Shown here: positions 1 to 7,868 of the stretch, piece by piece
Layout: every line of letters begins with the position of its first letter
Numbering within the stretch: the first letter of the stretch is position 1
Origin: Nocardia camponoti
Lineage (GTDB): Bacteria; Actinomycetota; Actinomycetes; Mycobacteriales; Mycobacteriaceae
Direction of reading: 5' to 3'
Length of the DNA: 47,415 nucleotides
NCBI RefSeq assembly: GCF_014646135.1
Contig: NZ_BMMW01000003.1
Coordinates: 736,159-783,573, forward strand
The notes under the pieces: generated by a model
What the model was told of the DNA's origin: nothing
The model's input: only the letters and a program-made list of their open reading frames with translations
Database searches by the model: none
Translations under genes and position numbers: made by a program

Positions 1-335
1 CCGAAAGATTCGCCCCGCGACCACCCACGCCCGATGATCTCGGGCGCTAACCTGCGAGTTCGCGATCATGAGAGCGTCGGAAACCTCGCGGGTGAACCGA
101 GAGACTAGTCCCTCGACCACCCCACGCCCGATGACCCCAGGCCCTGATCTTGCGAGTTCTCATGGGAGCGTCGGAAACCTGCGGGGCGACCTGACAGATC
201 CGTCCGGCGACCACCAACAGCCGATCAGCCAGGCGCATGAGCTTGCGGCTTCTCGATCACAAGAGCGTCGGAAACCGCGCGGTCGAACCGAGAGACCCCA
301 CACGCTGTGCCCGATTCATCGGGCCCTTCTCTCTG
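1..335. repeat. Degenerate ~95-bp tandem repeat array, at least three units, open at left edge
   Basis: The 14-mer GAGCGTCGGAAACC occurs unchanged at 72-85, 166-179 and 263-276 (steps of 94 and 97 bp). CGACCACC recurs at 18, 114 and 208. CCGAT recurs at 31, 128, 221 and 311. Units 1 and 3 also share a GAACCGAGAGAC tail. The conserved core with a drifting remainder suggests an ageing tandem duplication. No open frame with coding character runs through it. The array starts at base 1 and probably continues outside the window. It lies upstream of the ATPase gene at 547 and may belong to a neighbouring intergenic region. Confidence 0.75.
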
Positions 336-546
336 TCCCGTGCCCACTGATCACGCGAGGATCCGGGTAACTCCCCGGCCACCTCGAAGCCGCACCCCCG
401 AAAACGTGAGGCCGACTGCCAACGGTCGCGCTACCGGAGCTTCCGCTGAGTCCCGGGGAGGCGGTCGAGTGTTTTCCCGTGCTAGCGTTTTAGGCGCACA
501 TTCGGCCGAGCTCCGTAGCTCATTCAAGCGAGCAAGTGGGGGAATT
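336..546. other. Non-coding leader before the EspI-like gene
   Basis: I see no gene here. The frame that opens at 307 and runs into the ATPase gene lacks a plausible start or family-like sequence before 547. A GGGGGA ribosome-binding site at 538-543 precedes the GTG at 547. No clear sigma-A promoter could be chosen by eye. Confidence 0.5.
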
Positions 547-2679
547 GTGACCACCAACGACCAGAATCTGACGTCGCCGCCTTGGCTGCAAACTGCGGCT
601 GGTGAGTCCGATGAAGCTGCTGCTCCCGATGCGGCCAGCTCCACGTCCGGCGACGCTGACGCGGATGCGGTCGCTGCTGACGCGAAGGGCGATACGGAGA
701 AGCCGGTCGACGCAGAGACCGCGACGGCCGATTCCGGCGAGACCGACTCCGCTGCTGAGCCCGCCGTTGGCCCCGCTGACCAAACCATTTACCAGCCAGG
801 CGGTTTCGCACCGCCCGGTTTCGGGCCGAATGGAGAGCCCGGGTACCCGTCGGGCGAGTTCCCGCAGGGCGGTTTCGCACCACCGCAGCTCGGGCCGAAT
901 GGTGAGTTCCCGCCCGGCTTCGCGCCGCCGACGGGCCCCAACGGCGAGTTCGCCCCAGGTTTCGTTCCCGGCTTCGCGCCTGGTTTCGCTCCCCCGCAGG
1001 GCCCCAACGGTGAGTTCCAGCCCGGCTTCGCACCGCAGGGCCCCAATGGCGAGTTCCCGCCCGGCTTCGCACCAGGCGGATTCGCGCCGGGCCAAGGTTT
1101 CGTACAGTTCGGCCCGAACGGTGAGCCGATTCCCGGCGGACCCCAATCAGGCTTCCCCGCAACTGGTTTCGCGCCAGGCCAAGGTTTCGCGCCGCCCCAA
1201 TTCGGTCCGAATGGTGAGCCAGCTCCCGGCGGACCCGAATCCGCAGCAAATGGCTTCGCACCAGGCCACGGTTTCGCGCCACCCCAGTTCGGACCGAACG
1301 GGGAACCACTTCCCGGTGAATCCGGCGCTGCCGCAACCGGTTTCGCGCCTGGCTTCGCATCCCCCCAGGGGTTCACTACTCCACAGGGAGACCTAGCCGC
1401 TGGCGATCCCGAATCCGGTTCAGCCCAGGGCGGTTTCGCTCCCCCGACCGGCGAGCACCCGGCTCCTACCGGCGAGCCGCAGAACCCGCAGAGCGAAGCG
1501 ATCTACAGCTGGGCTCCCCCGCCCCCGCAGCCGATCTATCAGCAGCCGATGCAACCGGGCATGCCCCCGCAGGGCGCGCCCGGTCAACCAGGTCAACCAC
1601 AGTGGCAGCAGAGCCAGTACCAACCGTTCCAGCCGCAGCATGTGCCCGCGCCCGGTCAGCCTGGTCATTCGATCAATGACCTGAATCTCCTTCGGCGCGC
1701 ACGCAAGTCGCCGCGTGGCGGTTGGCGCAAGGCTGTGCACAAGGCATCGGGCGGGATGATCAACCCGGGCGAGTCAGCCGCTGACGTTGTCCACCGCGAC
1801 CTCGCCGAACGCGTCAACCAGCCGGTGCGCGGCGACTACCGAATCGCGATCCTTTCGCTCAAGGGTGGCGTCGGAAAGACAACGACCACAGTCGGTTTGG
1901 GCTCGACCTTCGCTTCGCAGCGTGGCGACCGCGTGATCGCGATCGACGCCAACCCCGACCTCGGCACCCTCGCGCACCGCGTTCCGCGCCAGACCCGGTC
2001 GACGGTCCGCAACCTGCTCGAAGACCAGAACATCAGCCGCTACTCCGACGTGCGCGCCCACACCTCCCAGGCCCCGAGTCGCTTGGAAGTGCTTGCGTCC
2101 GAACAGGATCCGGCTGTTTCGGAAGCGTTCAGCGAAGCTGATTACCGCAAGGCGATCGGCATTTTGCAGTCGTTCTACAACATCATCCTCACCGACTGTG
2201 GCACCGGTCTGATGCACTCGGCGATGGCGGGCGTGCTCGACATGGCCAGCTCGCTTGTCCTGGTAACAAGCCCCGCCATCGACGGCGCCCGCAGCGCATC
2301 GGCAACCCTCGACTGGCTCGACCACCACGGCTACAGCAAGCTCGTTGAGCGAACTGTGGTGGTAGTCAACGCTTCTCGTCGCGGCGCATCGAGTGTCGAC
2401 CTAGACCAGCTACGCAAACTGTTCCTAGACCGCACCCGCGCGGTCCAGATCGTCCCCTTCGACGACCACCTGGCCGAGGGTGCCGAAATCGACTTGGAAC
2501 TGGTAAGCAAGCCAACCCGCAGGGCCCTCCTCGAATTGGCCGCGATGGTCGCCGACGACTTCGCCTACCAGGCAGTCCAACAGGGCGGCTTCCACCCAGG
2601 CCACATCCCCCCTGGCCAAAACCCCCAACCGGGCTACACCCCGCAACAGCAGTACCCGGGAGCCCCGACCCAGTCCTAG
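547..2679 (+). CDS. EspI-like MinD/ParA-family ATPase with repetitive proline-rich N-terminus
   Basis: The protein has 710 residues when started at GTG 547, which has a GGGGGA site just upstream. Residues 1-78 are acidic and alanine-rich. Residues about 79-278 are FAPPQ/GPNGE repeats, and about 300-375 are Pro/Gln-rich. A MinD-type P-loop domain fills roughly residues 400-685, with Walker A KGGVGKTTT at 439-447. A Pro/Gln-rich tail follows. The layout (disordered Pro-rich front, GW-containing linker, P-loop ATPase with DIRAHTS and VVVVNASR segments) matches my memory of EspI (Rv3876) of the ESX-1 type VII secretion locus. In that family the ATPase modulates secretion and is cytosolic. No other ESX gene is visible in the window; any would lie to the left. 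The role in secretion is inferred from family resemblance. Confidence 0.8.
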   Translation: MTTNDQNLTSPPWLQTAAGESDEAAAPDAASSTSGDADADAVAADAKGDTEKPVDAETATADSGETDSAAEPAVGPADQTIYQPGGFAPPGFGPNGEPGYPSGEFPQGGFAPPQLGPNGEFPPGFAPPTGPNGEFAPGFVPGFAPGFAPPQGPNGEFQPGFAPQGPNGEFPPGFAPGGFAPGQGFVQFGPNGEPIPGGPQSGFPATGFAPGQGFAPPQFGPNGEPAPGGPESAANGFAPGHGFAPPQFGPNGEPLPGESGAAATGFAPGFASPQGFTTPQGDLAAGDPESGSAQGGFAPPTGEHPAPTGEPQNPQSEAIYSWAPPPPQPIYQQPMQPGMPPQGAPGQPGQPQWQQSQYQPFQPQHVPAPGQPGHSINDLNLLRRARKSPRGGWRKAVHKASGGMINPGESAADVVHRDLAERVNQPVRGDYRIAILSLKGGVGKTTTTVGLGSTFASQRGDRVIAIDANPDLGTLAHRVPRQTRSTVRNLLEDQNISRYSDVRAHTSQAPSRLEVLASEQDPAVSEAFSEADYRKAIGILQSFYNIILTDCGTGLMHSAMAGVLDMASSLVLVTSPAIDGARSASATLDWLDHHGYSKLVERTVVVVNASRRGASSVDLDQLRKLFLDRTRAVQIVPFDDHLAEGAEIDLELVSKPTRRALLELAAMVADDFAYQAVQQGGFHPGHIPPGQNPQPGYTPQQQYPGAPTQS
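781..1380 (+). repeat. In-frame coding repeats (GFAPP..GPNGE) in the EspI-like protein
   Basis: Eight copies of GPNGE[F/P] are separated by variable GF[A/V]PG and GFAPPQ segments, covering about 200 residues. At DNA level this is a minisatellite rich in GGCTTCGC and GGCCCCAACGG. It is expected to be an extended, low-complexity surface and is prone to copy-number change between strains. Confidence 0.85.
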
Positions 2680-2778
2680 GCGTGTGATGCCCCGCCTGAC
2701 CCAAACGGTCGGGGCACCACCGCCCAGCGCGATACACCCGACGTCGCGCCTACCGCAACCACCTGGTTGCGAAGCGAT

Positions 2779-2853
2779 TGGCATTTTCGTGCACATTCAC
2801 GCGCAAACTCCCGCTTAAGGACCTGCGACCCCCGAACCCGCACGAATATGCCA
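2779..2853. repeat. Palindromic intergenic element, copy 1 of 3
   Basis: The left arm TGGCATTTTCGTGC (2779-2792) pairs with GCACGAATATGCCA (2840-2853), with one mismatch. The span is 75 bp. The left flank at 2747-2775 holds a second small hairpin, CGCAACC-ACCT-GGTTGCG, which is partly shared with copy 2. CGACACGCC follows 14 bp after the right arm, as it does in copy 3. This copy lies between the converging ends of the EspI-like gene and tauB. Confidence 0.85.
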
Positions 2854-2915
2854 CCCGTTTCACCCGCGACACGCCTACCAGCGACCCTGCGTCCCGTCAT
2901 GTGACAATTCGCGCC

Positions 2916-3689
2916 CTAGAAGTGCGCCGCGTAAATCTCCCGCGCCAACTCATCGCGAAACCCCGCAAACTCTGGATGACCACGCACCGCACCAAAATCC
3001 GTCGGGTCACCAACCGCGGCCTTGAACTCTGGCCGCACATCCGCGACTACTCGCCCCGGCTTAGTCCCCATCACAAGCACCCGAGTACCAAGCAAAATCG
3101 CCTCGTCGATGCTGTGCGTAACAAACACAACGGTCTTACGCCGATCACGCCACAACGCGAGCAATTCCAACTGCAACCGCTCCCGAGTGAGCGCGTCCAA
3201 AGCGCCAAAAGGCTCGTCCATCAACACAACTGACGGATCATTAGCCAGCACCCGTGCGATCTGCGCCCGCTGCTGCTGCCCACCCGACAGCTCATATGGC
3301 TTGCGATGCCCCAGTTGGTCAAGGCCAACGAGCTTGAGCAACCGGTCAGCTTCCGCGCGACGCACCGCCTTCGATACCCCGCGCACCTTCGGGCCGAACT
3401 CAACATTGCCCCGCACGGTCAACCACGGGTACAGGTTGGCCTGCTGGAATACCACCCCACGCGCAGGATCGGGACCATCGACCACCGCGTCACCCGCCCG
3501 CACGAAACCTGTTGTCGGCGTGAGGAACCCAGCAAGCAGGTTCAACAGCGTTGACTTGCCGCAGCCGGAAGGACCGACGACGCAAACGAATTCACCCGTC
3601 TCGATGGTGAGATCGGTCGGGGCGAGCACCGGGGTGTCGTAGGACTTGCTGACCCCGGTCAACGTCAGCGTCGTCGGCCCGGCGCTCAC
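2916..3689 (-). CDS. tauB: Taurine/sulfonate ABC transporter ATP-binding protein
   Basis: This 257-residue cytosolic ATPase powers import of taurine or related sulfonates. Walker A is GPSGCGKST (39-47), the signature is LSGGQQQR, and Walker B is VVLMDEPFGALD, followed by a switch His in VFVTHSIDEA. All catalytic motifs are intact. The GTG start overlaps the stop of tauA by 4 bases (3686-3689), so it is the third gene of a coupled permease-binding protein-ATPase operon. No tauD dioxygenase lies next to it. Sulfonate versus taurine specificity is inferred mainly from the binding protein. Confidence 0.88.
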   Translation of the reverse strand: MSAGPTTLTLTGVSKSYDTPVLAPTDLTIETGEFVCVVGPSGCGKSTLLNLLAGFLTPTTGFVRAGDAVVDGPDPARGVVFQQANLYPWLTVRGNVEFGPKVRGVSKAVRRAEADRLLKLVGLDQLGHRKPYELSGGQQQRAQIARVLANDPSVVLMDEPFGALDALTRERLQLELLALWRDRRKTVVFVTHSIDEAILLGTRVLVMGTKPGRVVADVRPEFKAAVGDPTDFGAVRGHPEFAGFRDELAREIYAAHF

Positions 3690-4741
3690 TTGGCCGAACT
3701 CGCTGCCGGAGTAGCCGCGATGCCGTCCTTGTAAGACTGCGTGCTCCCAACCGCCGCGATGCTGCCCTGGCTGAGCAGGAAGCGAGCGGTGCCTTCGAGG
3801 TCACCGGCGAAGCCGCCGCCGAGGTAGCGATCGCCCGCCTGCTCAGCAGCGGTCAGGTATTTGTAGCCGGTGAGCTGGGGCGCAACCTTGTCGGGCGCGA
3901 TGCCCAGCTGCGCGCCAATCGACACCGCCGCATCGGCAGGCTTCCCGATGATCTCCTTCACTGCCGCATCCTGGACCTTCGCCCACAGCGCGGCAAAGGC
4001 GGCGTTGTCGGCGAGGAACTTGCGGTTGCCAAGCGCGACGTCGTACGTCGGCGCGCCCGCGGCAGCGGTTTCGGCGCTGCTGGTCACGACCTTGCCGCCC
4101 GCTTCGGTGAGCTTCGACAGCGTGGGGTCCCACACCCACGCCGCGTCGATCTGGCCGCCGTGCCACGCTCCCGGGATCGCTTCGGGCTGCAGGTTGATGA
4201 GCTCAACCTGCCCGGTCAGTCCCGCCTTGTCGAGCGCGGCCAGCAAGCTGTAATGCGACGTGCTGCCGAACGGTGTCGCGACCTTCTTGCCGCGCAGTCC
4301 GGCGAGCGCGGTAACCGACTTATCCCGCACCACAAGTGATTCCGACGTCCCGATCACATCGTGAATCCACACCACCTGAACGGGGAGGTTCAGCGGAGAC
4401 GACAACGCTTTGGTCGCGGGCGACGAACCGAGGGTCGCGATATCAAGGCTGCCCGCGCCGAAGGCCTGCACCACATCGGCACCGGAGGAGAACTGGCTCC
4501 AGGTGATCTTCGCGTTCGGCGCGCACGCCTGCAACAGGCCGCGATCCTTGACGATGAGGTCCGCATTGGGAATGGCCTGGTAGCCGAGCCGCACGGTGGA
4601 AGTGATGCTCGAATCCGGCGCGAACGGGCATGCCGCCGCCTTGGACTCGGTGTCGGTGCGACCCGACTCGACGCAACCGGCGGTCACCGCGGTGACCGCC
4701 GCGAGTGCCGATACCGCGGCGACAACGCGGAGTGACTTCAT
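3686..4741 (-). CDS. tauA: Taurine-type ABC transporter substrate-binding lipoprotein
   Basis: This 351-residue exported lipoprotein has the lipobox VTAGC with the modified cysteine at about C23. The mature part is an SsuA/TauA-like periplasmic-type binding fold. GYQAIPNADLIVKDRG lies near the start. Further on come PEAIPGAWHGGQIDAAWVW and a segment beginning GAPTYDV, which resembles the GAPT(F/L)D region of TauA. It should sit outside the membrane and deliver taurine or a similar small sulfonate to TauC/TauB. Both ends overlap the neighbouring genes by 4 bases. The assignment to taurine rather than another alkanesulfonate is an inference from these motifs. Confidence 0.85.
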   Translation of the reverse strand: MKSLRVVAAVSALAAVTAVTAGCVESGRTDTESKAAACPFAPDSSITSTVRLGYQAIPNADLIVKDRGLLQACAPNAKITWSQFSSGADVVQAFGAGSLDIATLGSSPATKALSSPLNLPVQVVWIHDVIGTSESLVVRDKSVTALAGLRGKKVATPFGSTSHYSLLAALDKAGLTGQVELINLQPEAIPGAWHGGQIDAAWVWDPTLSKLTEAGGKVVTSSAETAAAGAPTYDVALGNRKFLADNAAFAALWAKVQDAAVKEIIGKPADAAVSIGAQLGIAPDKVAPQLTGYKYLTAAEQAGDRYLGGGFAGDLEGTARFLLSQGSIAAVGSTQSYKDGIAATPAASSAK

Positions 4742-5607
4742 GACTTTCCTTTCCAGGGAACAACTTTGGTGCCGATCGCCGCGATGATGGCGTCGAGCAG
4801 CACAGCCGCCACCCCGATCACGATGATGCAGGCGATGGTCAGTGGCGTATTGAGCTGCGTGCCGGAGATGTAGGCCAAGCCGCCGATGCCCGGGATGCCG
4901 TTGTTGAGTTCAGCGGCGACAACGGTGGTCCACGCGAACGCGGTCGCGATGCGAATACCGCTGATGACCTGCGGCAATGTGGCGGGCAGGACAACGAGTG
5001 CGACCACTTGCGCGCGATTCGCGCCGAGCGACCGGGCGGCGTTGAGGTAGTCGGGTTTCACGGCGAGGACGCCGTCGAGGGTGGCGATCACGATCGGCGG
5101 GAAGGCGGCGAGAAAGAGCAACCAGATCTTGGAGGTGTCGCCGATGCCGAACCAGACGATCAGCAGGCCGATGTAACCAAGCGGCGGCAGCGCGCGCAGG
5201 AAGTTGATGATGGGCCCGGTGACCCACCTGACCGGTGCGACCATGCCCATCAAGAACCCGACTGCTGGCCCGACGAGTATCGCCGCGCCGACGCCAATCG
5301 CGATGCGCTGCATGCTTGCGAGCAGGTGTTCCCACAGGTAGTAGCCCTGTTCGCCGATCACGACCCGGTCGACCCCGTTGGCAATGGTGTGCCTGGAATT
5401 CGCGCGAACGAACGCGTCCCATACCGCCGCGGGCGACGGAAGATAAAGCGGGTCGACGAGTTTCAGCGCCGTGACGAGCGTCCACCCGCTCACCACCAAA
5501 CCGATGGCGACAACCCCAGCCCAGACTGGTCCAACCTGCCATCGCCGACCACCCGGCTGCACGTCGACAGTCGGTGCGGCCATCGTCACCTCAGCGACAT
5601 CGGTCAC
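4738..5607 (-). CDS. tauC: Taurine-type ABC transporter permease
   Basis: This 289-residue inner-membrane protein has about six hydrophobic segments and a typical EAA loop (ARSLGANRAQVVALVVLP) that docks on TauB. GTG at 5607 is chosen as start because GAAGGAG lies about 6 bases upstream. It is the first gene of the operon (permease, binding protein, ATPase), an order different from the usual tauABC. The stop overlaps the tauA start by 4 bases. The nearest upstream gene, the LysR regulator, reads in the same direction but is 263 bp away, so control of this operon by it is possible but not shown. Confidence 0.87.
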   Translation of the reverse strand: MTDVAEVTMAAPTVDVQPGGRRWQVGPVWAGVVAIGLVVSGWTLVTALKLVDPLYLPSPAAVWDAFVRANSRHTIANGVDRVVIGEQGYYLWEHLLASMQRIAIGVGAAILVGPAVGFLMGMVAPVRWVTGPIINFLRALPPLGYIGLLIVWFGIGDTSKIWLLFLAAFPPIVIATLDGVLAVKPDYLNAARSLGANRAQVVALVVLPATLPQVISGIRIATAFAWTTVVAAELNNGIPGIGGLAYISGTQLNTPLTIACIIVIGVAAVLLDAIIAAIGTKVVPWKGKS

Positions 5608-5744
5608 CGCACGCTCCTTCGACTAACCCCGCAATGAAGGTATCCGCGCAGGTAGGTCGCTTGGGAGGGTAAAAGTCATGCTGAGTAGAAGCCAGCCGCG
5701 CCCACGAGGCAGCGCCTGCCGCAACTAAATGGTTGCCAAACGAC

Positions 5745-5819
5745 TGGCATTTTCGTGCACGTTCACGCGCAAAACCTCACTCGGGCCCCTCAGCGCCCCG
5801 AACCCGCACGAAAATGCCA
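5745..5819. repeat. Palindromic intergenic element, copy 2 of 3
   Basis: Perfect 14-bp arms TGGCATTTTCGTGC (5745-5758) and GCACGAAAATGCCA (5806-5819) span 75 bp, exactly the length of copy 1. A GTTC/GAAC pair extends the stem after two unmatched bases. The left flank (GCGCCTGCCGCAAC...GGTTGCC) is shared with copy 1. It lies between the 5' end of tauC and the 3' end of the LysR gene. Confidence 0.88.
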
Positions 5820-5870
5820 CCCTTCCCGTGCGGCTGAAGAACCTCTTCTCGACGGTGAGGTCCATAACCC

Positions 5871-6770
5871 TCACTCCCCGCCGACAACACCCTGCGCAGC
5901 CGCGACAAACGCCTCAAGTACCGCACCAACTGCCGCCCCCTGCGTCCCCGCCCGCGTCACCAACTCATACACCCGCGCCGCGCGCACCCCCTCCAATCGC
6001 AATATCACCAAATCTGGGTGCGCGACCGCGTATCGCGGCATCAACGCGACCCCATACCCCGACGCAACCAACGTCTCGATCACCCGAAAGTCGTTCAACC
6101 GCTGCACGATTCGCGGACGAACCCCGGTAACTGTCGCGATCGACTCAAGCACATCGTCGACCGGAAATCCGCCGCGCACGCTGATCCAACTCTCGTCGGC
6201 CAACTCGTCAGGTCGCACCGATTCCCGACCGGCAAGCGGATGACCTCGTGCGACAACAACATCGATCGGTTCACGCATCAACGGTCGACACGCCAAGCGC
6301 GGTCCCGACAACGCGGGAGCACGTTCGTCGCGGTGACTCAACACGATGTCGTAGTCGGCCAACAATGACCCCGCCTTGCTCGGCGGTAAATCCTCGTCAC
6401 CCGCGATCACCTCGACGCCGCTACCGGCAAGCAACGCGAAAACCGGCGGCAGTAGCAGCGCGGCGCCCGACGGGAACGACGCGACGCGAACCTGCCCGCG
6501 CGGCATTCCCCGATAGCTCGCCATCTCGTCGACGGCGCGGTCCATCGCGGCGAGCACGTCGTCGGCGCGCAGCACAAGCGCATGACCCGCGTCGGTAAGC
6601 CGCACCCTGCGCCCGTCGGGCTCAAGCAACGCGACCCCAGCCTCGCGCGCCAGCACCTTCAACTGCTGCGACACCGCTGACGACGTCATCGACAGCGCTT
6701 CGGCGACCGCAGCAACCGTCCCGCGATCTGCGAGTTCCCGCAAGACCCGCAACCGCTCAACCGAAAACAT
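5871..6770 (-). CDS. LysR-family transcriptional regulator
   Basis: The 299-residue protein has an N-terminal winged helix-turn-helix (residues 1-60, including AEALSMTSSAVSQQLKVLAR) and a periplasmic-binding-like effector domain (about 85-295). It starts with ATG at 6770. It is divergent from the EamA exporter, with 73 bp between the two starts. That spacer contains the dyad CACAAT-N6-ATTGTG, a fit to the T-N11-A site of LysR proteins. The simplest reading is that it controls itself and the exporter. The effector is unknown. Confidence 0.88.
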   Translation of the reverse strand: MFSVERLRVLRELADRGTVAAVAEALSMTSSAVSQQLKVLAREAGVALLEPDGRRVRLTDAGHALVLRADDVLAAMDRAVDEMASYRGMPRGQVRVASFPSGAALLLPPVFALLAGSGVEVIAGDEDLPPSKAGSLLADYDIVLSHRDERAPALSGPRLACRPLMREPIDVVVARGHPLAGRESVRPDELADESWISVRGGFPVDDVLESIATVTGVRPRIVQRLNDFRVIETLVASGYGVALMPRYAVAHPDLVILRLEGVRAARVYELVTRAGTQGAAVGAVLEAFVAAAQGVVGGE

Positions 6771-6793
6771 GAAGTAAAACTACCGTATTAGTC

Positions 6794-6811
6794 CACAATA
6801 ATTCGATTGTG
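6794..6811. promoter_or_regulatory. LysR-type operator between divergent genes
   Basis: The perfect dyad CACAAT (6794-6799), AATTCG, ATTGTG (6806-6811) sits in the AT-rich 73-bp gap between the LysR start (6770) and the EamA start (6844). Position and shape fit a LysR recognition site. Binding is not shown. Confidence 0.6.
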
Positions 6812-6843
6812 CTGCACATTTAGCGACCCGCACGATAAACAGC

Positions 6844-7746
6844 GTGACCCCTCGTGACCGCATGCTCGCCCTCTTCGTCGTCCTGCTCTGGGGCCTGAAT
6901 TTCCTCGCGTTGCGCGCGGGCCTTGACCACTTCCCGCCCATGTTCTTCGCCGCATTGCGCTTCGCGGTACTCGCGATTCCGGTGCTGATCTTCATCCCCC
7001 GCCCCGACGTCCCCGTCCGCTGGCTCGTGCTTTACGGCCTCGGTTTCGGCGTTGGTCAGTTCGCTTTCCTTTTCACCGCGATGCGACTAGGCATGCCAAC
7101 CGGTTTGGCCTCGCTCGTGCTCCAATCATCAGCACCGTTCACCGTCGTGCTCGGCGCGATTCTGTTGCGCGAGAAGCTCACTCGCGTGCAGATGATCGGG
7201 CTCGCTGTCGCGGTCGGCGGCATGGCGATCATCGGCGCTGACCGGCTCGCCAACGCCACCTTGGTGCCTGTCCTGTTGTGCCTGGCGGCAGGGCTGTCCT
7301 GGGCATTCGGCAACCTCGGCGCGCGCAAGACTCCCGCGACCAACCCGCTGCACGTGACGCTATGGATGTCGGTAGTGCCACCGCTGCCACTGTTCGCGCT
7401 CTCGATGGCGATCGAAGGCCCAACGGCAGGCATTAATGCCTTCGCCCGCGCCACCCACGACGGTCATGCCGCCTTCGTCGCACTGGCCTACACCGTCATC
7501 GCCGCGACGATCTGCGGCTCGGGCCTGTGGACATATCTGATGAGCCGCTACCCGGCCGGAGTGGTAGCCCCCTTCTCACTGCTCGTCCCGATTGTGGGGT
7601 TCACCGCGGCCTGGCTGGTGCTCCACGAGGAGCCGAGCGTGTTTTCGCTGGTTGGCGGGGCGATCGTCATTCTTGGCGCGGCAGCGGCAACTGGCGTTCG
7701 CATACCGGGCGGGCGGCAGGTTTCCCCAGAACTTGCTCGGATCTGA
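6844..7746 (+). CDS. EamA/DMT-family transporter
   Basis: This 300-residue integral membrane protein has about ten hydrophobic helices and two internally repeated EamA halves. The first half contains LWGLNFLALRAG and SAPFTVVLGAILLREKLT. The second ends in LVPIVGFTAAWLVLHEEPS, the typical repeat end with an acidic pair. The family exports metabolites such as amino acids. The GTG at 6844 has no ribosome-binding site and lies just after a GATAAA sequence, so translation may be leaderless. An ATG at 6862 is an alternative start. It is probably under control of the divergent LysR protein. The substrate cannot be told. Confidence 0.85.
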   Translation: MTPRDRMLALFVVLLWGLNFLALRAGLDHFPPMFFAALRFAVLAIPVLIFIPRPDVPVRWLVLYGLGFGVGQFAFLFTAMRLGMPTGLASLVLQSSAPFTVVLGAILLREKLTRVQMIGLAVAVGGMAIIGADRLANATLVPVLLCLAAGLSWAFGNLGARKTPATNPLHVTLWMSVVPPLPLFALSMAIEGPTAGINAFARATHDGHAAFVALAYTVIAATICGSGLWTYLMSRYPAGVVAPFSLLVPIVGFTAAWLVLHEEPSVFSLVGGAIVILGAAAATGVRIPGGRQVSPELARI

Positions 7747-7868
7747 CAGGAAGCAACCCGCAACCGTCGGTGACCTGGTTAGCATGTGGCTCGTTGCTGG
7801 TACTCGCGTCGCTATACAGTAATAGCTAATTGCAAGCAATACTCCCAACAGGTAGCTGGACAAAAACC

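Noticed and set aside
307..546. 80-codon N-terminal extension of the EspI-like gene
   Set aside because: No ribosome-binding site fits and the sequence is low in coding character; GTG 547 has GGGGGA before it.
781..1380. CRISPR-like array
   Set aside because: The repeats are in frame, of variable spacing and encode a Pro/Gly-rich protein; there are no unique spacers or cas genes.
2679..2915. Small genes around the palindromic elements (frames starting at 2778 and 5729 encode similar short peptides)
   Set aside because: The similar peptides arise because the repeat element is read in the same frame; there is no ribosome-binding site or shared extension.
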